Counted from the stretch's first letter, positions 11,895 to 23,849 are shown. The stretch: DNA of 64,000 bases from Vicia villosa (GCF_029867415.1 NC_081181.1:76356144-76420143), one strand, 5' to 3'. Numbers and translations are program-made. Notes: a model not told the origin generated them from the sequence alone.

Positions 11895-12996
11895 ATTCAA
11901 ATAGGTCAACAAAACTGATCCAAACCTATGTGATTGGCAATATTGATTGTGAAAAATCTTCTTGATTGAATTCTTATTGAAAATTTTCTAAATTGGTATC
12001 AAATCTCTTAAATCACACCTTAAACGAAATCCAACAAATTTGCCTTAATTTATGATGAGATATTGGACCAAATTTGAAACCAAATATGATCTTTGATTTT
12101 TTTCCTAATATTTTACTCAATTTAAATTGAATTTAAATGATTAAATTCAAAATAAAATAAATAATAAATATTAAAAATAAAAAGAATGGCCTATGTGTCA
12201 TGGATGATCTTTGGAATAAAATATTTGGGCCCATTTAGTAAAAAATTTAAAATTCTTCTCTTTACACCTCATATGTTTCTTCAAAATTGTCCAACTTGTG
12301 CAAGTAATAACTCCCTCAATTTTTATGATATGGAAGAGTTTTAGGACTTTTTGGAAAGATCAAGATGTCCTCTATTGTCCAACTTGTGCAAGTAATAACT
12401 CCCTCAATTTTTATCTTGAAGATATAGCTCCTGACAAAAAACAGCTTTTTGCAATCTTCTAGAAGGACCAGTAATGTTTTGATCCATATCTCTCAAATCA
12501 AGCATTTTTAGACTTGGCATGTGAGAGACAACTTTTTATAGAATTAAATTTCCTTCTAATTGAGCTTTGGATGGAAAATTTCTGATGTTCCATGTGAAAG
12601 TTATGGCTGGTCAAAGTTCAGTTGACTTTCTCCTATGAAAACCCTAATTTAGAAACTTTTGAATTTGTTGATTTCTGATATTTTCTTGATGAATCATGAT
12701 AAATCCTTTATCAAATGATGAATGATACTTCAAAATAAGGTTGTTGACAAAAAATCAGGAGTTTTGACTGTATTTTGACCACAGTTGACTTTTAGAGCCT
12801 GAATTTTGTCATGGAGATAATTTGAAACATCATAAGCCATATGAGATGTATTTGAGCCTTTGATTCATTGATTTTCTTCAGAGAAATTAAAACCCTAGTT
12901 CAGGAGTTCATTGTTTAGGAGAGTATGCCTTTGAGTCTTGAACTTTAGTATGAGCTCGAATGGGGAAATGAGATGGGAAAATTTTGGGGTATGACA

Positions 12997-13010
12997 GCTT
13001 CCCCTGATCA
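12997..13010 (-). other. Polypurine tract of the second relic
   Basis: Minus-strand TGATCAGGGGAAGC directly before the LTR start, closely like the PPT at 3366-3380. Confidence 0.6.
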
Positions 13011-13126
13011 ATCTTCTTAAACCTAAAGATGTAGATTGGCCTATGTGCCTGTTGGAATCTAAAGGTGGAAGAGGATTGAACACTAGAATACCAAGAAATT
13101 TGCCCCTGATGATATAGAGGTCTTTT

Positions 13127-13276
13127 CGGAGATGGGCTTAATGATGTCATCCAGGCAGAATATTGTCGGAGATGGGCTTAAAGATGCCATCCAGGCAGAA
13201 TATTGTCACAGATGGGCTTAAAGATGCCATCCAGGCAGAATATTGTCGGAGATGGGCTTAAAGATGCCATCCAGCT
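13127..13276 (-). repeat. 40-bp minisatellite, about 4 copies
   Basis: The unit begins CGGAGATGGGCTTAAAGATG (plus strand) and repeats every 40 bp with few differences, the last copy being partial. It lies in the 3' UTR of the second Tat-like relic. Confidence 0.85.
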
Positions 13277-13299
13277 TGATAGACTTCAGAGTTATAATA

Positions 13300-13885
13300 C
13301 GTCGTACATTAGACCGTGTCTAAAGAATATACTTAGGATGAGTCGAACGTTAGACTGGAAGATGGGTCGTGCGTTAGACCGGATCCAATTTGCATCGGTA
13401 GATGTCTGGAAAGCCATGCGTTACGCTGAAGGATGAGTCATGTGTTAGACTAAATCCCATTTGCATCGGTAGATGTCTGGAAAGCCGTGCGTTAGGCTGA
13501 AGGATGGGTCTTCCGTTAGACCGAATCCAATTGCATCGGTGGATGTCTGGAAAGTCGTGCGTTAGGCTGAAGGATGAGTCGTGCGTTAGACCGGATCCAA
13601 TTGCATCCGTAGATGTTTGGAAAACCGTGCGTTAGGCTGTAGGATAGGTCGTATGTTAGACCAGGTTCCCGGTGTTGATAGTTGTCAGAATACACCATGC
13701 GTCAAGTTGTATCCTAGGATGAGTCGTAGGTTAGACTGGATCCTATTGCATCTGTAGATGTCTGGAAAGCTGTGCGTTAGGCTGTAGGATATATCGTATG
13801 TTAGACCAGGTTCCCTATGTCGATAGTTGTCAGAATACACCATACGTCAAGTTGTATCGTACGTTAGACTGGATCCTTTGTATTG
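13300..13885 (-). repeat. About 71-bp minisatellite, 6-8 copies
   Basis: Units carry GTGCGTTAGACCGGATCC, then GCATCGGTAGATGTCTGGAA, then a second GTGCGTTAGGCTG. Starts near 13369, 13440, 13511 and 13581 give a period of about 71 bp. Later copies include a variant with GATAGTTGTCAGAATACACC. It is adjacent to, but unrelated in sequence to, the 40-bp array. Confidence 0.8.
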
Positions 13886-13894
13886 AGAAGTATT

Positions 13895-14335
13895 TGTTGG
13901 AGATCGATCGAGTCAGCACCGTTCGTAGTAACTAAGTTAGATCTTTGAAGGATGATTGTGTCAACACCGTTCGTGATGATAGAATTAGATCTTGGAATGT
14001 TGATCGTGTCAACACCGTTCGTAGAAACTGAATTAGACCTTGGAAGGGTGATCGTGTCTACACCGTTCGTGATCATGAAATTAGATCTCTTGTCGTGTCA
14101 GCACCATTCATAGTAACTGAATTAGACTTTGTAAAAGCTGATCGTGTCCACACCGTTTGTGATGATGGAATTAGATCTTTGAGAGTTGATCGTGTCAGTA
14201 CCGTTCGCAGTAATTGAATTAGATCTTTGAAAAAGTTGATTGTGTCCACACCGTTCGTGATGATAGAATTAGATCTCTGAGAGTTGACCATGTCAGTATC
14301 GTTCGTAGTAAGTGAATTAGATCTTGAAGATTGGA
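13895..14335 (-). repeat. About 48-bp minisatellite, about 9 copies
   Basis: Units carry GATCGTGTCAACACCGTTCG, then TGATAGAATTAGATCTT. Two subtypes alternate, differing after CGTTCGT (GATGATAGAATTAG versus AGTAACTGAATTAG). Non-coding 3' UTR array of the second relic; the short ORFs over it are repeat translations. Confidence 0.8.
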
Positions 14336-16388
14336 GGTTTTGTTTATCTGTTTGTACCTGTATTCTGAAATGGATACAATTAGTCTTTATGCAATGTCAT
14401 GATGCATGTATTATATGACGAGTCTCTCAGAATAAATGAGAAAATTGTATGTTTATTATGAAATAATGTATGCAATGTATGAATGTGTTTATGCTATCTA
14501 AAGTATATTCTTGATTGAGAAAATAAATCTCCATATCATTGTAATTTTGATGTCTGATCTTGTTTTGAAGATGCTCAGCTGGGATTTATGATTTCTGCTT
14601 GGGGATGAATAGTAACTTGATGTTCCCTGACTGAGATATTGATAAACCATGTTGGAGGAGAGCCAAGTGTCAGAGAACTGGCCATGTTGAAGACGTGATT
14701 TCCGTTGAGGAGTTGAGTCTTTTGCTGAGAGTATTTGGAGATGTCTTCTTTATGATTACTCTGTGGGGATATGTTCCTGTGAAACCGGCTTTGTGGGAAG
14801 GCATAAATACTTTGAATATTGCCCTCAGTGATTTATAGCTCTTGCTATTCCTGGACTTATATAGATTAGGACACACCACTGAGTATTGATCAAGATGTCG
14901 AACTGGACTTGCATAGATTTACCACTGCTAGCAGGGACTTTGGGAAGATTCTCCTCACGAGGACTTTATGATATGTGCACTATGGGCGACATGCCCCTAA
15001 TAACCATGGGCCTAGTACAATGTCCCATATTGATCGGGAAATAGCTTCAGATCTACTTGGATGCATGCCCCTGATTGTTTTGGTATCTTTGAGAGATTCT
15101 CGGAATCTTGACTTGATTGCCCCAGATTGACTGGGCAAAACGTGTCATGCCCCTTGTATATGTAAGAGACATTGCTTCTTGGAGTAATCTTTGTCGGTCG
15201 GGGTAACTTTGAGTCATTAGTCATACCCTGTGCAAATTCTTTCTCTTGCTAATATTTGAAATTATGTAGCAAAATATGTTTAATAATGAATTCATGAGAT
15301 GCAATGCATATGTCTGTCTTAAGTTTTTGAAAAAATATTAAAATAGAAGATGTAAAAAGCGTGATGTTTATAAAACGTGATGTTTGTAAACGGAGATATC
15401 AACTCAGCTTTTACGGCAAACCTTAAGGAGTCAGGATACCTTTTTGGTGACAGTATGCTTTCGAACTAACCATGCTCCAGTTAGGATTTTCAAGGGTTGT
15501 AACGTGGCTTGGTTCATGGTTTAAGAAACAAAGGATAATGGCTCAAAAATTTATTTATACCCATCCCAATCTTCGTGATGTTCTTCGATTCTATGCTCAG
15601 TTAACTTTGCGTTTAAGCCTTAGCAAAGCTTGAAGTTGTAACATTGATATTTGATGATGGTTAAAGCACCGACAATTTATTTGGACAGACAATCATCCTT
15701 TTTGTAATTTTTCTTTTGCTTTTGTCGAGGATTTATAGTGACCTCTTTTTGACTTTGATTTTTGTTATCCCTAACTTTTGCGTGAACTATTTATTTTGTG
15801 ATTACAGTCAGCGGGATGTTTGATTTTCAATAAGTCTCCTTCATAGGTTTAGACATAACAGTTTTTATTTTTATTTCTGATAGATATTGACTGCCTGACT
15901 TAATGGTTACGTTTACCCATCATTACTTGTACAAGAGGCGTATTGGCATAACTGAGTTAACTGAGTAACTACCCTGCCCCGGGTTATGATTGAGGGTTTT
16001 AAATTGCACAAGAAAGAAACTTCGACTCCTTAGGCTCAACGGGATTTACGAGGGATTAATATCCTTATATCTCCACTGTTTAGGAATTGAAACATTGCAT
16101 GTATATTGTTAGCATAGTCTGTTCAAAATCATCACTGTATGAGGTTGCGGTATCATTTTCATCATCCTCCCTCAAAAGGCATGCAACTTTAGTAGAAGTC
16201 GAGTATCACAAAACATATGCAATGTAAAGATGCAATTTAAAATGAGTGATAGCGAAATGATTTGTTCAATACAAACATATGCAATGCACTGATGATGATT
16301 ATTAAAACAGATAATGTCTATCACAAGTCGAATGTTTAAACAAATAGAATAGAAATTGCGCATGAGAATAAGTCTAATGCTTAAAATT
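14336..16388 (-). other. Non-coding interior of the second relic
   Basis: About 2 kb with no recognisable protein, RNA gene or strong repeat. In an intact relative the protease and pol would lie between gag and this region. Their absence suggests a deletion or a non-autonomous element. Confidence 0.5.
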
Positions 16389-17000
16389 TCATCCTTCTAG
16401 ACGTAAATCAGTCTTGTCGTGATTAGGCATGGGAGCAGTGATCACCTTAGGGGTTGCAGGAGGGTCGAACTCCATTTCCCCAACATTGATCATATCTTGG
16501 ATCTTGTTCTTTAATGAACAACAATCATTCGTATCATGTCTAGGGCTATTGGAATGATATGCGCACCTCGCGTTGGGCTTATAGCTAGGGGCGGAAGTGC
16601 TGGGATTCTTAGGAGTGTCCCTAAGAGTACTCAATTCGGTCTTCAAAAGATGTTGTAATGCTTGAGGAAATGACATATTGATCTTGGTGAATTGACGCTT
16701 AGGTATGTAGGGCTCTCGTCGTTATTGTAGAAGTGGTGTAGGGATCAGAATTGTCCCCACGGATTGGTTGTGTTCATTACGACTCTTCAGATTGTGCACA
16801 GTATCAGTTATATGAGGTTCCTCAGGTGAATTGAAATCAGTGATCATGTCATCGATTAAATCTTGAATCCTATGCTTCAATGGTCCAAAATCTTTGGTAT
16901 CATGTCTAAGACTAATCGAATGATAAGCACATCTTATATTGTACTTGTACCCTGGAGCAGGATTAGCAGGAACGGAATATGGAGGCAATAGGGTTATCAA
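16389..17000 (-). pseudogene. Gag-like remnant with a duplicated zinc-knuckle-like segment
   Basis: Two successive minus-strand segments (17000-16722 and 16676-16389) each contain the Tat gag C-terminal motif C-x-Y-H-x5-H-x4-C followed by LK-x-(K/R)-IQD. They read CAYHSISLRHDTKDF (last Cys replaced by Phe) and CAYHSNSPRHDTNDC. The Ogre A gag has one such motif, CPYHQGAPGHDLEHC, near 35233. Each copy is preceded by a proline/serine-rich stretch with a tyrosine (PGYKYNIR, PSYKPNAR), which suggests an in-element tandem duplication. The copies are separated by a stop or frame change. The chromovirus insertion at 17150 removes the upstream gag from view. No function is expected. Confidence 0.65.
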
Positions 17001-17149
17001 GTTCTGATTGAGCAGCTGTTGTAGAATTTAAGACAATGGGATGTGCAATGGAGTAAACTTTGCTGTATATGCTGATCCTTTTTCTTCTCGGTTAACAAGG
17101 TTTTTCAACTCGTCTTGCCTCTTGGCTAAGTTCAAAATCAAAACTTGGA

Positions 17150-19293
17150 TGTAATACCCGACATCATATTTATTCGATCATTATAATTACTAATGAAATT
17201 GGTATAAAATGAGATGGAAAAATATGATGTATATTCCACAATGTTAATCTTTAGTGTTAACTAAAGATATTAGTAGTAAGAGGAAGGGTATAATGGTATT
17301 TTCGCCCTTAAGTAGGATAGAGTCATGTTTGAATGATCATTCTATTCTATTTTTCAAACCAGAATTCTGATTTAGTAGAGAGAAAGAGAGGAGAACGTGG
17401 GAAGAGAGGAAGAGAAGAGGAAGTCTCAAACTTGGTCCCATTGATCAAGCTTGCATGCAACTATTTCTGCCCAAATCTTGCTCTTTCCATCATGTTCATC
17501 TTGTTTCAGCTCTGCTATCATCATCTTCTTCACTTTTAAGGTGAGTCCATAGTTAGTGAACTTGGGGTTTGCATGTGAGGGTTTTCAATTGGGGATTTGG
17601 GAATGTGAGTAATATATGAATTAATGCTGCTAATCATCATTTATCTGAAGTAATCCTTGCCTGCTATTGTCTCTGATTGTGTTTGTAAACTCTGATTTCG
17701 TTAGAACTGAGTTGGAAATGTAGGGATTCATCTTAAAAGCTTTGGGACTAGTTTAGAGCTCCTAAAAACACAGAAAAATGGTTCTGGTTCAGTGTAACCG
17801 GTTACGGGTTTTGGTGTAACCGGTTACGCTGTTGAAAATCAGACAATCTGGGCATTTTGCGTGACCGTAACCGGTTACGGGTCCTGGTGTAACCGGTTAC
17901 ACTGGGCGCAGAAGGAAAAATTCAGTAACTTGGAAAATTCATATCTCCCGTTTCGTACGCCCGATTGACGCGTACTATATACCGTTAGAAAGCTAATTAA
18001 ATGTACTATCTAGGAAAATTGGTTTTGGTGTTTAAATAACATTTTTTGGTATATCTGACATACTTTCAGTTAAAAGAGCGACACTGAAACTATGTAAATT
18101 GTGTGTAGCTAGACTGAATTAGCTCATTGTTTCTAATTGTTATATTATGTTGAAATGAGAATGCCCTATTATGATGAAATATGATTATTCTATTGATGCC
18201 CGTTGTTTCGGTTAAACAATCGGAGTTGTCTGCTTGTGTGTTTTTAGCGTTTGCTTACGTGTGTGTGTGCTGAATCGAAGTAGACCCGGTACTAAGTTAT
18301 GATTCGGACCATGGGTCCTTGAGTTGTCTGTGGGACTGCCCTGATCTTGGATCCCAGAGGCACATACCTGAACTACCGTTGCAGTGTGCTTGTGAGGGCC
18401 TGGAGGCGTCTTACTCACTTGCTGTATACACACTTGCGTGCTCGGTATGATGGCGTTATGCAGCTAAGTAAGCCTACGCATAACAGGTAAACCATCTCTA
18501 ATGATGCCATGTAGGCTACATCATTAGGTTCCTATCCTGATGGGCTCATGCGTCGAGACGGCGTGTTACACTTGCTGTTAACACCACGTGCGTACAGATG
18601 GTTAATGGGACGGTATCGCCTCCTAGGCAAAGTCACCTCGCAGCCATGTAGGCTTGTGCGAACCCGTTTAACCATTCTTGCAGGGTGCTTGTGTAAGTCT
18701 CTTAACAAATAGGCGTGGGTGAACCCACCGAGGGTGTGTTAGTAACTTAGTCTAGTGGTATTAACGTACTTCTGGATTCCCCGTTATGGATGCGGGTATT
18801 GCATACTTGGTTGCTATACAGTGTGTATTTGCTTGAGACAAGTCCAATGGTGGACGAGTCGCTTGTTTACTCCGTGCTTGTACCGGAAGTGAGAGTAACC
18901 CCGAATCCATGGTGGATTCGTGTACTATTGTATGTTCCCTTTAGATCCGAGTGGACTAATAGGATAGGTGGACTCACTGAGATTTAGTAATCTCATCCCA
19001 TTCCAATTATTATTTTTCAGGTGGTTCGAGGCAAGATCGCGGTAAGGGAAAGATGGATTAGATCTCTTGGCGATGCTTGGATGTTTCTTTTAGTTTCTCA
19101 TCGTGCTTATTACTTTGTGTATTTTGGACATGTACTATTATGATGTACTTGTATTATGGCCATGATACATTCGGCTCTTTGTACTCGTGTACTTCTACTT
19201 TCCGCTGCAAAACATTATGTATTTTGTTGTCTTATGAACCATTTATAATACTTTATGCATATTATTCTAGACAAATATGTGTGGGGTGTTACA
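17150..19293 (+). repeat. 5' LTR of the chromovirus
   Basis: 2144 bp, from TGTAATACCCGACATC to GGGGTGTTACA, two bases before the PBS. A purine-rich GAGAGAAAGAGAGGAG stretch lies near 17378, and four copies of a palindromic 12-mer lie at 17794-17900. The short ORFs within it occur identically in both LTRs and are not genes. Confidence 0.92.
17794..17900. promoter_or_regulatory. Four copies of the palindrome GTAACCGGTTAC
   Basis: Perfect 12-bp palindromes at 17794-17805, 17816-17827, 17867-17878 and 17889-17900, arranged as two pairs with 22-bp internal spacing. All four are preserved in the 3' LTR. A protein-binding role is inference. Confidence 0.7.
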
Positions 19294-19295
19294 GT

Positions 19296-19308
19296 TGGTA
19301 TCAGAGCA
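19296..19308 (+). other. Primer binding site, initiator tRNA-Met type
   Basis: TGGTATCAGAGCA two bases after the LTR end, the classic plant Ty3/gypsy PBS complementary to the 3' end of initiator tRNA-Met. Confidence 0.9.
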
Positions 19309-19428
19309 GGTCGATCCTCGACTTTGCTAAGACACATCATAATGCAGTACAATTCTGCCTCATATGTGTATAATCAGTATGATTCCTTATGTCTTATTTA
19401 TGGCATTGAGTCTGATCAGCTTGATTCC

Positions 19429-22400
19429 ATGCGAAGTACAGACAGGGAGATGGCTGAGCAACGCAGAGGTCCCGGAAGGCCCAGAACTAGGCATGTGGAG
19501 CCCGAGCAAGAAGCTGGAGGTGCAGGCGTGCCTTGGCAACAGATGATGCAGCAAATGATGCAACAGAACCAGATGATGGCTCAAATGATGCAAGGCATGC
19601 AGGGACAACAACATCCTGCTCAAGTTCCCGTTCCTCAAGCTGCAACTGGACCTGATTTTCGTGCCTTCTTCAGGATGAATCCTCCAGAGTTTGTTGGCGG
19701 ACTTGATTCACTCTTGGCTCATGATTGGCTAGCTGGTATGGAGAGGGTGTTTCAAGCTATTCAGTGTACTGAAGAAGAGAAGGTGATCTTTGCTACTCAG
19801 AAGATGAAGGGACCAGCTCTTAGGTGGTGGAACACTGCATCTACTTACTTCACCACTCAAGAGATTCCTAAGGATTGGCAACACTTCAAAATGGCATTCT
19901 TGGAGAAGTACTTCCCTAACAGTGTGAGGACTCAGAAGGAACGTGAATTTCAGAACTTCAAGCAAGGTGACATGTCTGTTTCAGAATATGTAGAGAAGTT
20001 CGAGGACTTGGCAGACTACTCCAGACAAGCCGTTTATGCTCCAGATGAACTATGGAAGATTGATCAGTTCATGATGGGTTTGAGGGCCGACATTGCTCAT
20101 AGTGTTTCCCAAAGAGAGTTCACCACTTATGCTGAATGTTTGAGGCAATGCTATGTTGCCGAAAACAGTTTGAAGAGGGTTCAAGAAGAGAGGAACCAGA
20201 ACAGAACTAACTTTAGGGAGCAAGGGAGGTCTACTCAAAACTTGAGGCCCCGTAATCCTCCACCAAAGATGAAGCAAAGCCACGGTGACCGTTTTCCCCG
20301 ACCACCCTTTTGTGATAAGTGTAGAAAGAAGCACACTGGAAATTGTGAAGCTTATCCGGGTAGATGTTTTGAGTGTGGCGAGCAAGGTCACATGATGAGG
20401 AATTGTCCGAAGAAGAGAGCTCCAGAGAAGACTGCAGGTCGAGTTTACACTTTGGATTCGAGGAAGGCCAAGGGAAACAACAATCTCATTGCGGGTACGT
20501 GTTATGTTAACAATCAACCTTTATGTGTTTTAGTTGATTGTGGAGCCACTCATTCCTTTGTCTCTACTGAGTGTGTTTACCGACTTGGTTTGGAAGCTAC
20601 TCCATTACCCAGTCCTATGATTATTTCTTCGGCGATGGATGATACCGTGGAAGCTCGACTAATTTGTAAAGACTGTTCCGTGTCCTTTAATGGTCGTGAC
20701 TTTCCGATTGATCTAATTTGCCTACCCCTCAAAAAGCTTGATGTTATTCTAGGGATGGATTGGTTGTCTCTTAACTCGGTATACATTGGTTGCAAAGAGA
20801 AGGCCATATTCATTCCTGCTGAAGAGACTTCTTGTGATGATGCAATTACCAAGTTCATAGAAGGTACAATCAGCACGGTTAATTATCTCTTTTCTCAAGA
20901 AAGATCCTTTCTTTTAGTTCTTTCCAAGGAGCCTTCTGTGAGGATTGAATTGTCGGAAATTCCGGTGGTGTGCGAATTTCCTGATGTATTTCCTGAGGAT
21001 ATCACTTCTCTTCCTCCGAAAAGAGAAGCGGAATTCTCAATCGATCTTGTTCCTGGGACAGCCCCAGTTTCCATCACTCCTTATAGGATGTCTCCTATTG
21101 AACTCAGAGAACTGAAACGTCAATTGGAAGAGCTTCTTGCTAAGCATTTCATCCAACCCAGTGTTTCTCCATGGGGAGCTCCTGTTCTTTTGGTGAAGAA
21201 GAAAGACGGAAGTATGCGCCTGTGCATCGATTATCGTCAGCTGAACAAAGTCACCATAAAGAACAAATATCCTTTACCACGGATTGATGACCTCCTAAAT
21301 CAATTGAAAGGAGCCAGTGTGTTCTCGAAAATTGATCTTAGGTCAGGATACCATCAAATCCGAGTGAAGAGCTCAGATGTACCTAAGACTGCCTTCAGGA
21401 CTCGATATGGTCACTACGAGTTTTTGGTTATGCCATTTGGTGTGACTAATGCCCCCGCAGTTTTCATGGATTACATGAATCGAATCTTTCAACCATATCT
21501 GGACCAGTTTGTGGTGATTTTCATTGATGATATTCTTGTGTATTCTCGTACTCCTGAATATCATGAAGAACACTTGCGGATTGTGTTATCTACTCTTCGA
21601 GAGAAACAGTTGTATGCCAAATTCTGTAAGTGTGAGTTTTGGCTATCCGAAGTAAGTTTTCTTGGTCATGTCATCTCAGGAGGAGGCGTAGCAGTGGATC
21701 CTTCTAAAGTAGAAGCAGTAGTGAACTGGGAGAGGCCAAAGAGTGTGACTGAAGTCAGAAGCTTCCTAGGCTTGGCAGGTTATTACCGGAGATTTATTAT
21801 GGGGTTTGCTAAGTTAGCCTTACCATTGACAAAGCTTACGCGAAAGGAGGTTGCTTTTGAATGGGACTCCGAGTGTGAGCAAAGTTTCCAGAAACTTAAG
21901 AAGAAGTTGACTACCGCACCAGTGTTAGTGATTCTGGATCCAAACCGATCTTATGAGGTGTTTTGTGAAGCTTCTAAGAAAGGTTTAGGAGGAGTATTGA
22001 TGCAAGATGGTCAGGTGGTAGCTTATGCGTCTCGACAGTTGAGATCCCATGAAGAGAATTACCCGACCCATGATCTTGAGCTTGTTGCAATAGTCTTTGC
22101 ACTCAAGGTGTGGCGACATTACCTATATGGCGTTCACTTTGAGATGTTCAGTGATCATAAAAGCTTGAGATATCTCTTTGACCAGAAGGAGTTGAATATG
22201 CGACAAAGGAGATGGATGGAGTACCTCAAAGATTATGATTTTGAATTGAAGTATCATCCAGGAAAGGCTAATAAAGTGGCAGATGCATTAATTAGGAAGG
22301 AATTTCGAATTGCTGAATTGATGATGTTAGAGCATGACTTATTGGAGAAATTTCGAAATCTTAACCTTCAGTTTGAATGGACACTCAATGGCGTGTTGAT

Positions 22401-23172
22401 CAGTAACTTGAGCATCCGGAATGAGCTACGAGAAAGAATTCGGATATCCCAAGGGTATGATGAGCAATTGCAGGCGAGCGAAGGCATGCCTGATTTTGTG
22501 AGAGCATCTGATGGAGTAATCTTATTTAAGCAGAGAATGTGCATACCGAAGGATTCTGAGTTGAGGCGTTTGATCCTCGATGAAGCCCAAAAGAGTAGAT
22601 TTTCTATTCATCCTGGATCGACCAAAATGTATCAAGATTTGAAGAAGGACTTTTGGTGGCCAGGAATGAAGAAGGAGATTGCAGAGTATGTAGCGCAATG
22701 TTCCATTTGTCAACAAGTTAAGATTGAACACCAGAAGCTAGGAGGAATGTTGCAACCATTAGAGGTACCAACGTGGAAATGGGATTCTATCTCTATGGAT
22801 TTCATTGTGGGATTACCTCGTACTCGAGGCGGACATGATTCTATATGGGTGATAGTGGACAGGTTGACTAAGTCTGCTCACTTTTTACCTGTAAAGACCA
22901 CTCACAGGGTGATTCATCTCGCAAGGCTTTTCATAGCAGAGATTGTACGGTTGCATGGCGTGCCGTCCAGTATAGTGTCTGATCGTGATCCAAAATTCAC
23001 TTCAAGATTTTGGAAGGTGTTTCATAAGGAATTGGGGACTAGACTGGACATGAGTACGTCTAACCATCCTCAATCCAATGGGCAGACGGAGAGGACGATC
23101 CAGACAATAGAGGATATGTTGAGAGCTTGCATACTAGAAGAATCATTTACCGTTGGTAGAGTTCGCTTATAA
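19429..23172 (+). CDS. gag-pol: Chromovirus gag-pol polyprotein (truncated by a frameshift)
   Basis: The open frame continues upstream into the LTR, so the start is chosen as the first ATG after the PBS in a plausible context (19429; 19450 is an alternative). Residues counted from 19429: a glutamine/methionine-rich N-terminus; gag with FRMNPPEF and ALRWWN; CCHC knuckle [14 protein letters not shown] from about 313; protease D370 in [10 protein letters not shown] with FIDD (D700, D701); RNase H with FCEASKKG (about 847); integrase zinc finger, then catalytic D1124, D1185 and E1221 with 35 residues between the last two. Oddities: DCG instead of D-T/S-G in the protease, and Glu for the first RNase H Asp. 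The frame ends near 23150 when a small deletion shifts it away from the integrase C-terminus. It would package, reverse transcribe and integrate the element. Confidence 0.9.
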   Translation: MRSTDREMAEQRRGPGRPRTRHVEPEQEAGGAGVPWQQMMQQMMQQNQMMAQMMQGMQGQQHPAQVPVPQAATGPDFRAFFRMNPPEFVGGLDSLLAHDWLAGMERVFQAIQCTEEEKVIFATQKMKGPALRWWNTASTYFTTQEIPKDWQHFKMAFLEKYFPNSVRTQKEREFQNFKQGDMSVSEYVEKFEDLADYSRQAVYAPDELWKIDQFMMGLRADIAHSVSQREFTTYAECLRQCYVAENSLKRVQEERNQNRTNFREQGRSTQNLRPRNPPPKMKQSHGDRFPRPPFCDKCRKKHTGNCEAYPGRCFECGEQGHMMRNCPKKRAPEKTAGRVYTLDSRKAKGNNNLIAGTCYVNNQPLCVLVDCGATHSFVSTECVYRLGLEATPLPSPMIISSAMDDTVEARLICKDCSVSFNGRDFPIDLICLPLKKLDVILGMDWLSLNSVYIGCKEKAIFIPAEETSCDDAITKFIEGTISTVNYLFSQERSFLLVLSKEPSVRIELSEIPVVCEFPDVFPEDITSLPPKREAEFSIDLVPGTAPVSITPYRMSPIELRELKRQLEELLAKHFIQPSVSPWGAPVLLVKKKDGSMRLCIDYRQLNKVTIKNKYPLPRIDDLLNQLKGASVFSKIDLRSGYHQIRVKSSDVPKTAFRTRYGHYEFLVMPFGVTNAPAVFMDYMNRIFQPYLDQFVVIFIDDILVYSRTPEYHEEHLRIVLSTLREKQLYAKFCKCEFWLSEVSFLGHVISGGGVAVDPSKVEAVVNWERPKSVTEVRSFLGLAGYYRRFIMGFAKLALPLTKLTRKEVAFEWDSECEQSFQKLKKKLTTAPVLVILDPNRSYEVFCEASKKGLGGVLMQDGQVVAYASRQLRSHEENYPTHDLELVAIVFALKVWRHYLYGVHFEMFSDHKSLRYLFDQKELNMRQRRWMEYLKDYDFELKYHPGKANKVADALIRKEFRIAELMMLEHDLLEKFRNLNLQFEWTLNGVLISNLSIRNELRERIRISQGYDEQLQASEGMPDFVRASDGVILFKQRMCIPKDSELRRLILDEAQKSRFSIHPGSTKMYQDLKKDFWWPGMKKEIAEYVAQCSICQQVKIEHQKLGGMLQPLEVPTWKWDSISMDFIVGLPRTRGGHDSIWVIVDRLTKSAHFLPVKTTHRVIHLARLFIAEIVRLHGVPSSIVSDRDPKFTSRFWKVFHKELGTRLDMSTSNHPQSNGQTERTIQTIEDMLRACILEESFTVGRVRL

Positions 23173-23818
23173 TAACAGTTACCATGCTAGTTTGGGTATG
23201 GCTCCCTATGAAGCTCTATACGGGAGGAAGTGTCGATCACCACTATGTTGGGCAGAGGTAGGAGAGAAGAGTATTCTTGGACCGGAGACCATACAAGAGA
23301 CTACCGAGAAAGTCAAGATGATCCAAGATAATCTTAAGAAAGCCCAAGACCGACAAAAGAACTATGCGGACAGGCGAAGGAGACCTTTAGAATTTGAAGT
23401 TGGTGATCATGTGTATTTGAAGGTCACTCCAAGATTGAGGTTGGGAGGACAGTTCAAAACACGAAAGCTCAGTCCGAGGTATGTGGGACCATATCAGATT
23501 ATGAGTCGGGTAGGTGAAGTGGCTTATCAGTTGGCATTGCCACCTTCACTATCCAGGCTGCATGACGTATTCCACGTGTCTCAACTCCGAAAGTTCGTGC
23601 CTGATACCTTTCATCCTATCCTTCCGGATTCTGTTGAAGTAGAACCAGATCTTACCTATGATCCTCAACCTTGCTGTATCATGGAGCGTGCAAGCAAGTC
23701 TCTACGAAATAAGGAGATACCTATCGTGAAAGTGATGTGGGATGAGATGCGTCCTGAGGAAGCTACTTGGGAGCTGGAGTCAGAGATGCGGGAATCCTAC
23801 CCTCACTTGTTTTGGTAA
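23153..23818 (+). pseudogene. Displaced pol C-terminus: integrase end and chromodomain
   Basis: This frame continues the polyprotein after the break, from [10 protein letters not shown] through the integrase GPY/F-type region (RYVGPYQI), LHDVFHVSQLRKF and a terminal chromodomain-like segment (MWDEMRPEEATWELE, ending SYPHLFW). In chromoviruses the chromodomain steers integration to particular chromatin. The internal ATG at 23153 is unlikely to be a true start, because the part belongs to the gag-pol frame upstream. The change of frame at about 23140-23155 comes with apparently missing residues relative to the family. Confidence 0.85.
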
Positions 23819-23849
23819 GTTTTCTTCGAATTCGGGGACGAATTCTATT

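Larger units (their letters stand above)
1..12996 (-). mobile_element. Decayed Tat/Ogre-like LTR retrotransposon (element 1)
   Basis: Read on the minus strand, the order is 5' LTR (about 12996 to 9381), PBS (about 9379), a protease remnant, RT, RNase H, integrase, a repeat-rich 3' UTR, a PPT (3380 to 3366) and a 3' LTR (3365 to the window edge). Both LTRs begin TGTCATACCCC and share long, alignable but diverged stretches. The protein remnants align by eye with the gag-pro and pol of the Ogre at 25458-44822. ORF1 and gag are absent, because the PBS lies directly against the end of the gag-pro region. Frameshifts and deletions in every ORF show an old, inactive copy. The left end may lie slightly outside the window. 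Confidence 0.85.
9381..12996 (-). repeat. LTR flanked by both a PPT and a PBS (5' LTR of element 1)
   Basis: On the minus strand the LTR starts TGTCATACCCC at 12996 and ends close to the PBS at 9379. The exact CA end is unclear. It aligns with the LTR at 1-3365. The U5 block AAGGGTGCCTTACACC is near 9470-9490, and a long AT-rich stretch lies at 10380-10930. A PPT-like sequence sits immediately outside its 5' edge (12997-13010), so it also serves as the 3' LTR of the neighbouring relic. Short ORFs inside are not supported as genes. Confidence 0.8.
12997..17149 (-). mobile_element. Second Tat-like relic, interrupted by the chromovirus
   Basis: On the minus strand this is gag-like coding sequence (17149 to 16389), a long non-coding part, three minisatellites, and a PPT against the LTR at 12996. 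No RT, RNase H or integrase is recognisable. It is therefore either a pol-deleted copy or a non-autonomous gag-only type. Its 5' part is cut off by the chromovirus at 17150. Confidence 0.65.

Noticed and set aside
13127..14335. CRISPR-like repeat arrays
   Set aside because: Units are directly adjacent or diverge gradually without unique spacers, in a plant retrotransposon 3' UTR; these are minisatellites.
17333..17539. 68-residue ORF shared by both chromovirus LTRs (also 24047-24253)
   Set aside because: Identical position in both LTRs is due to LTR identity, and the purine-rich DNA gives a low-complexity peptide.
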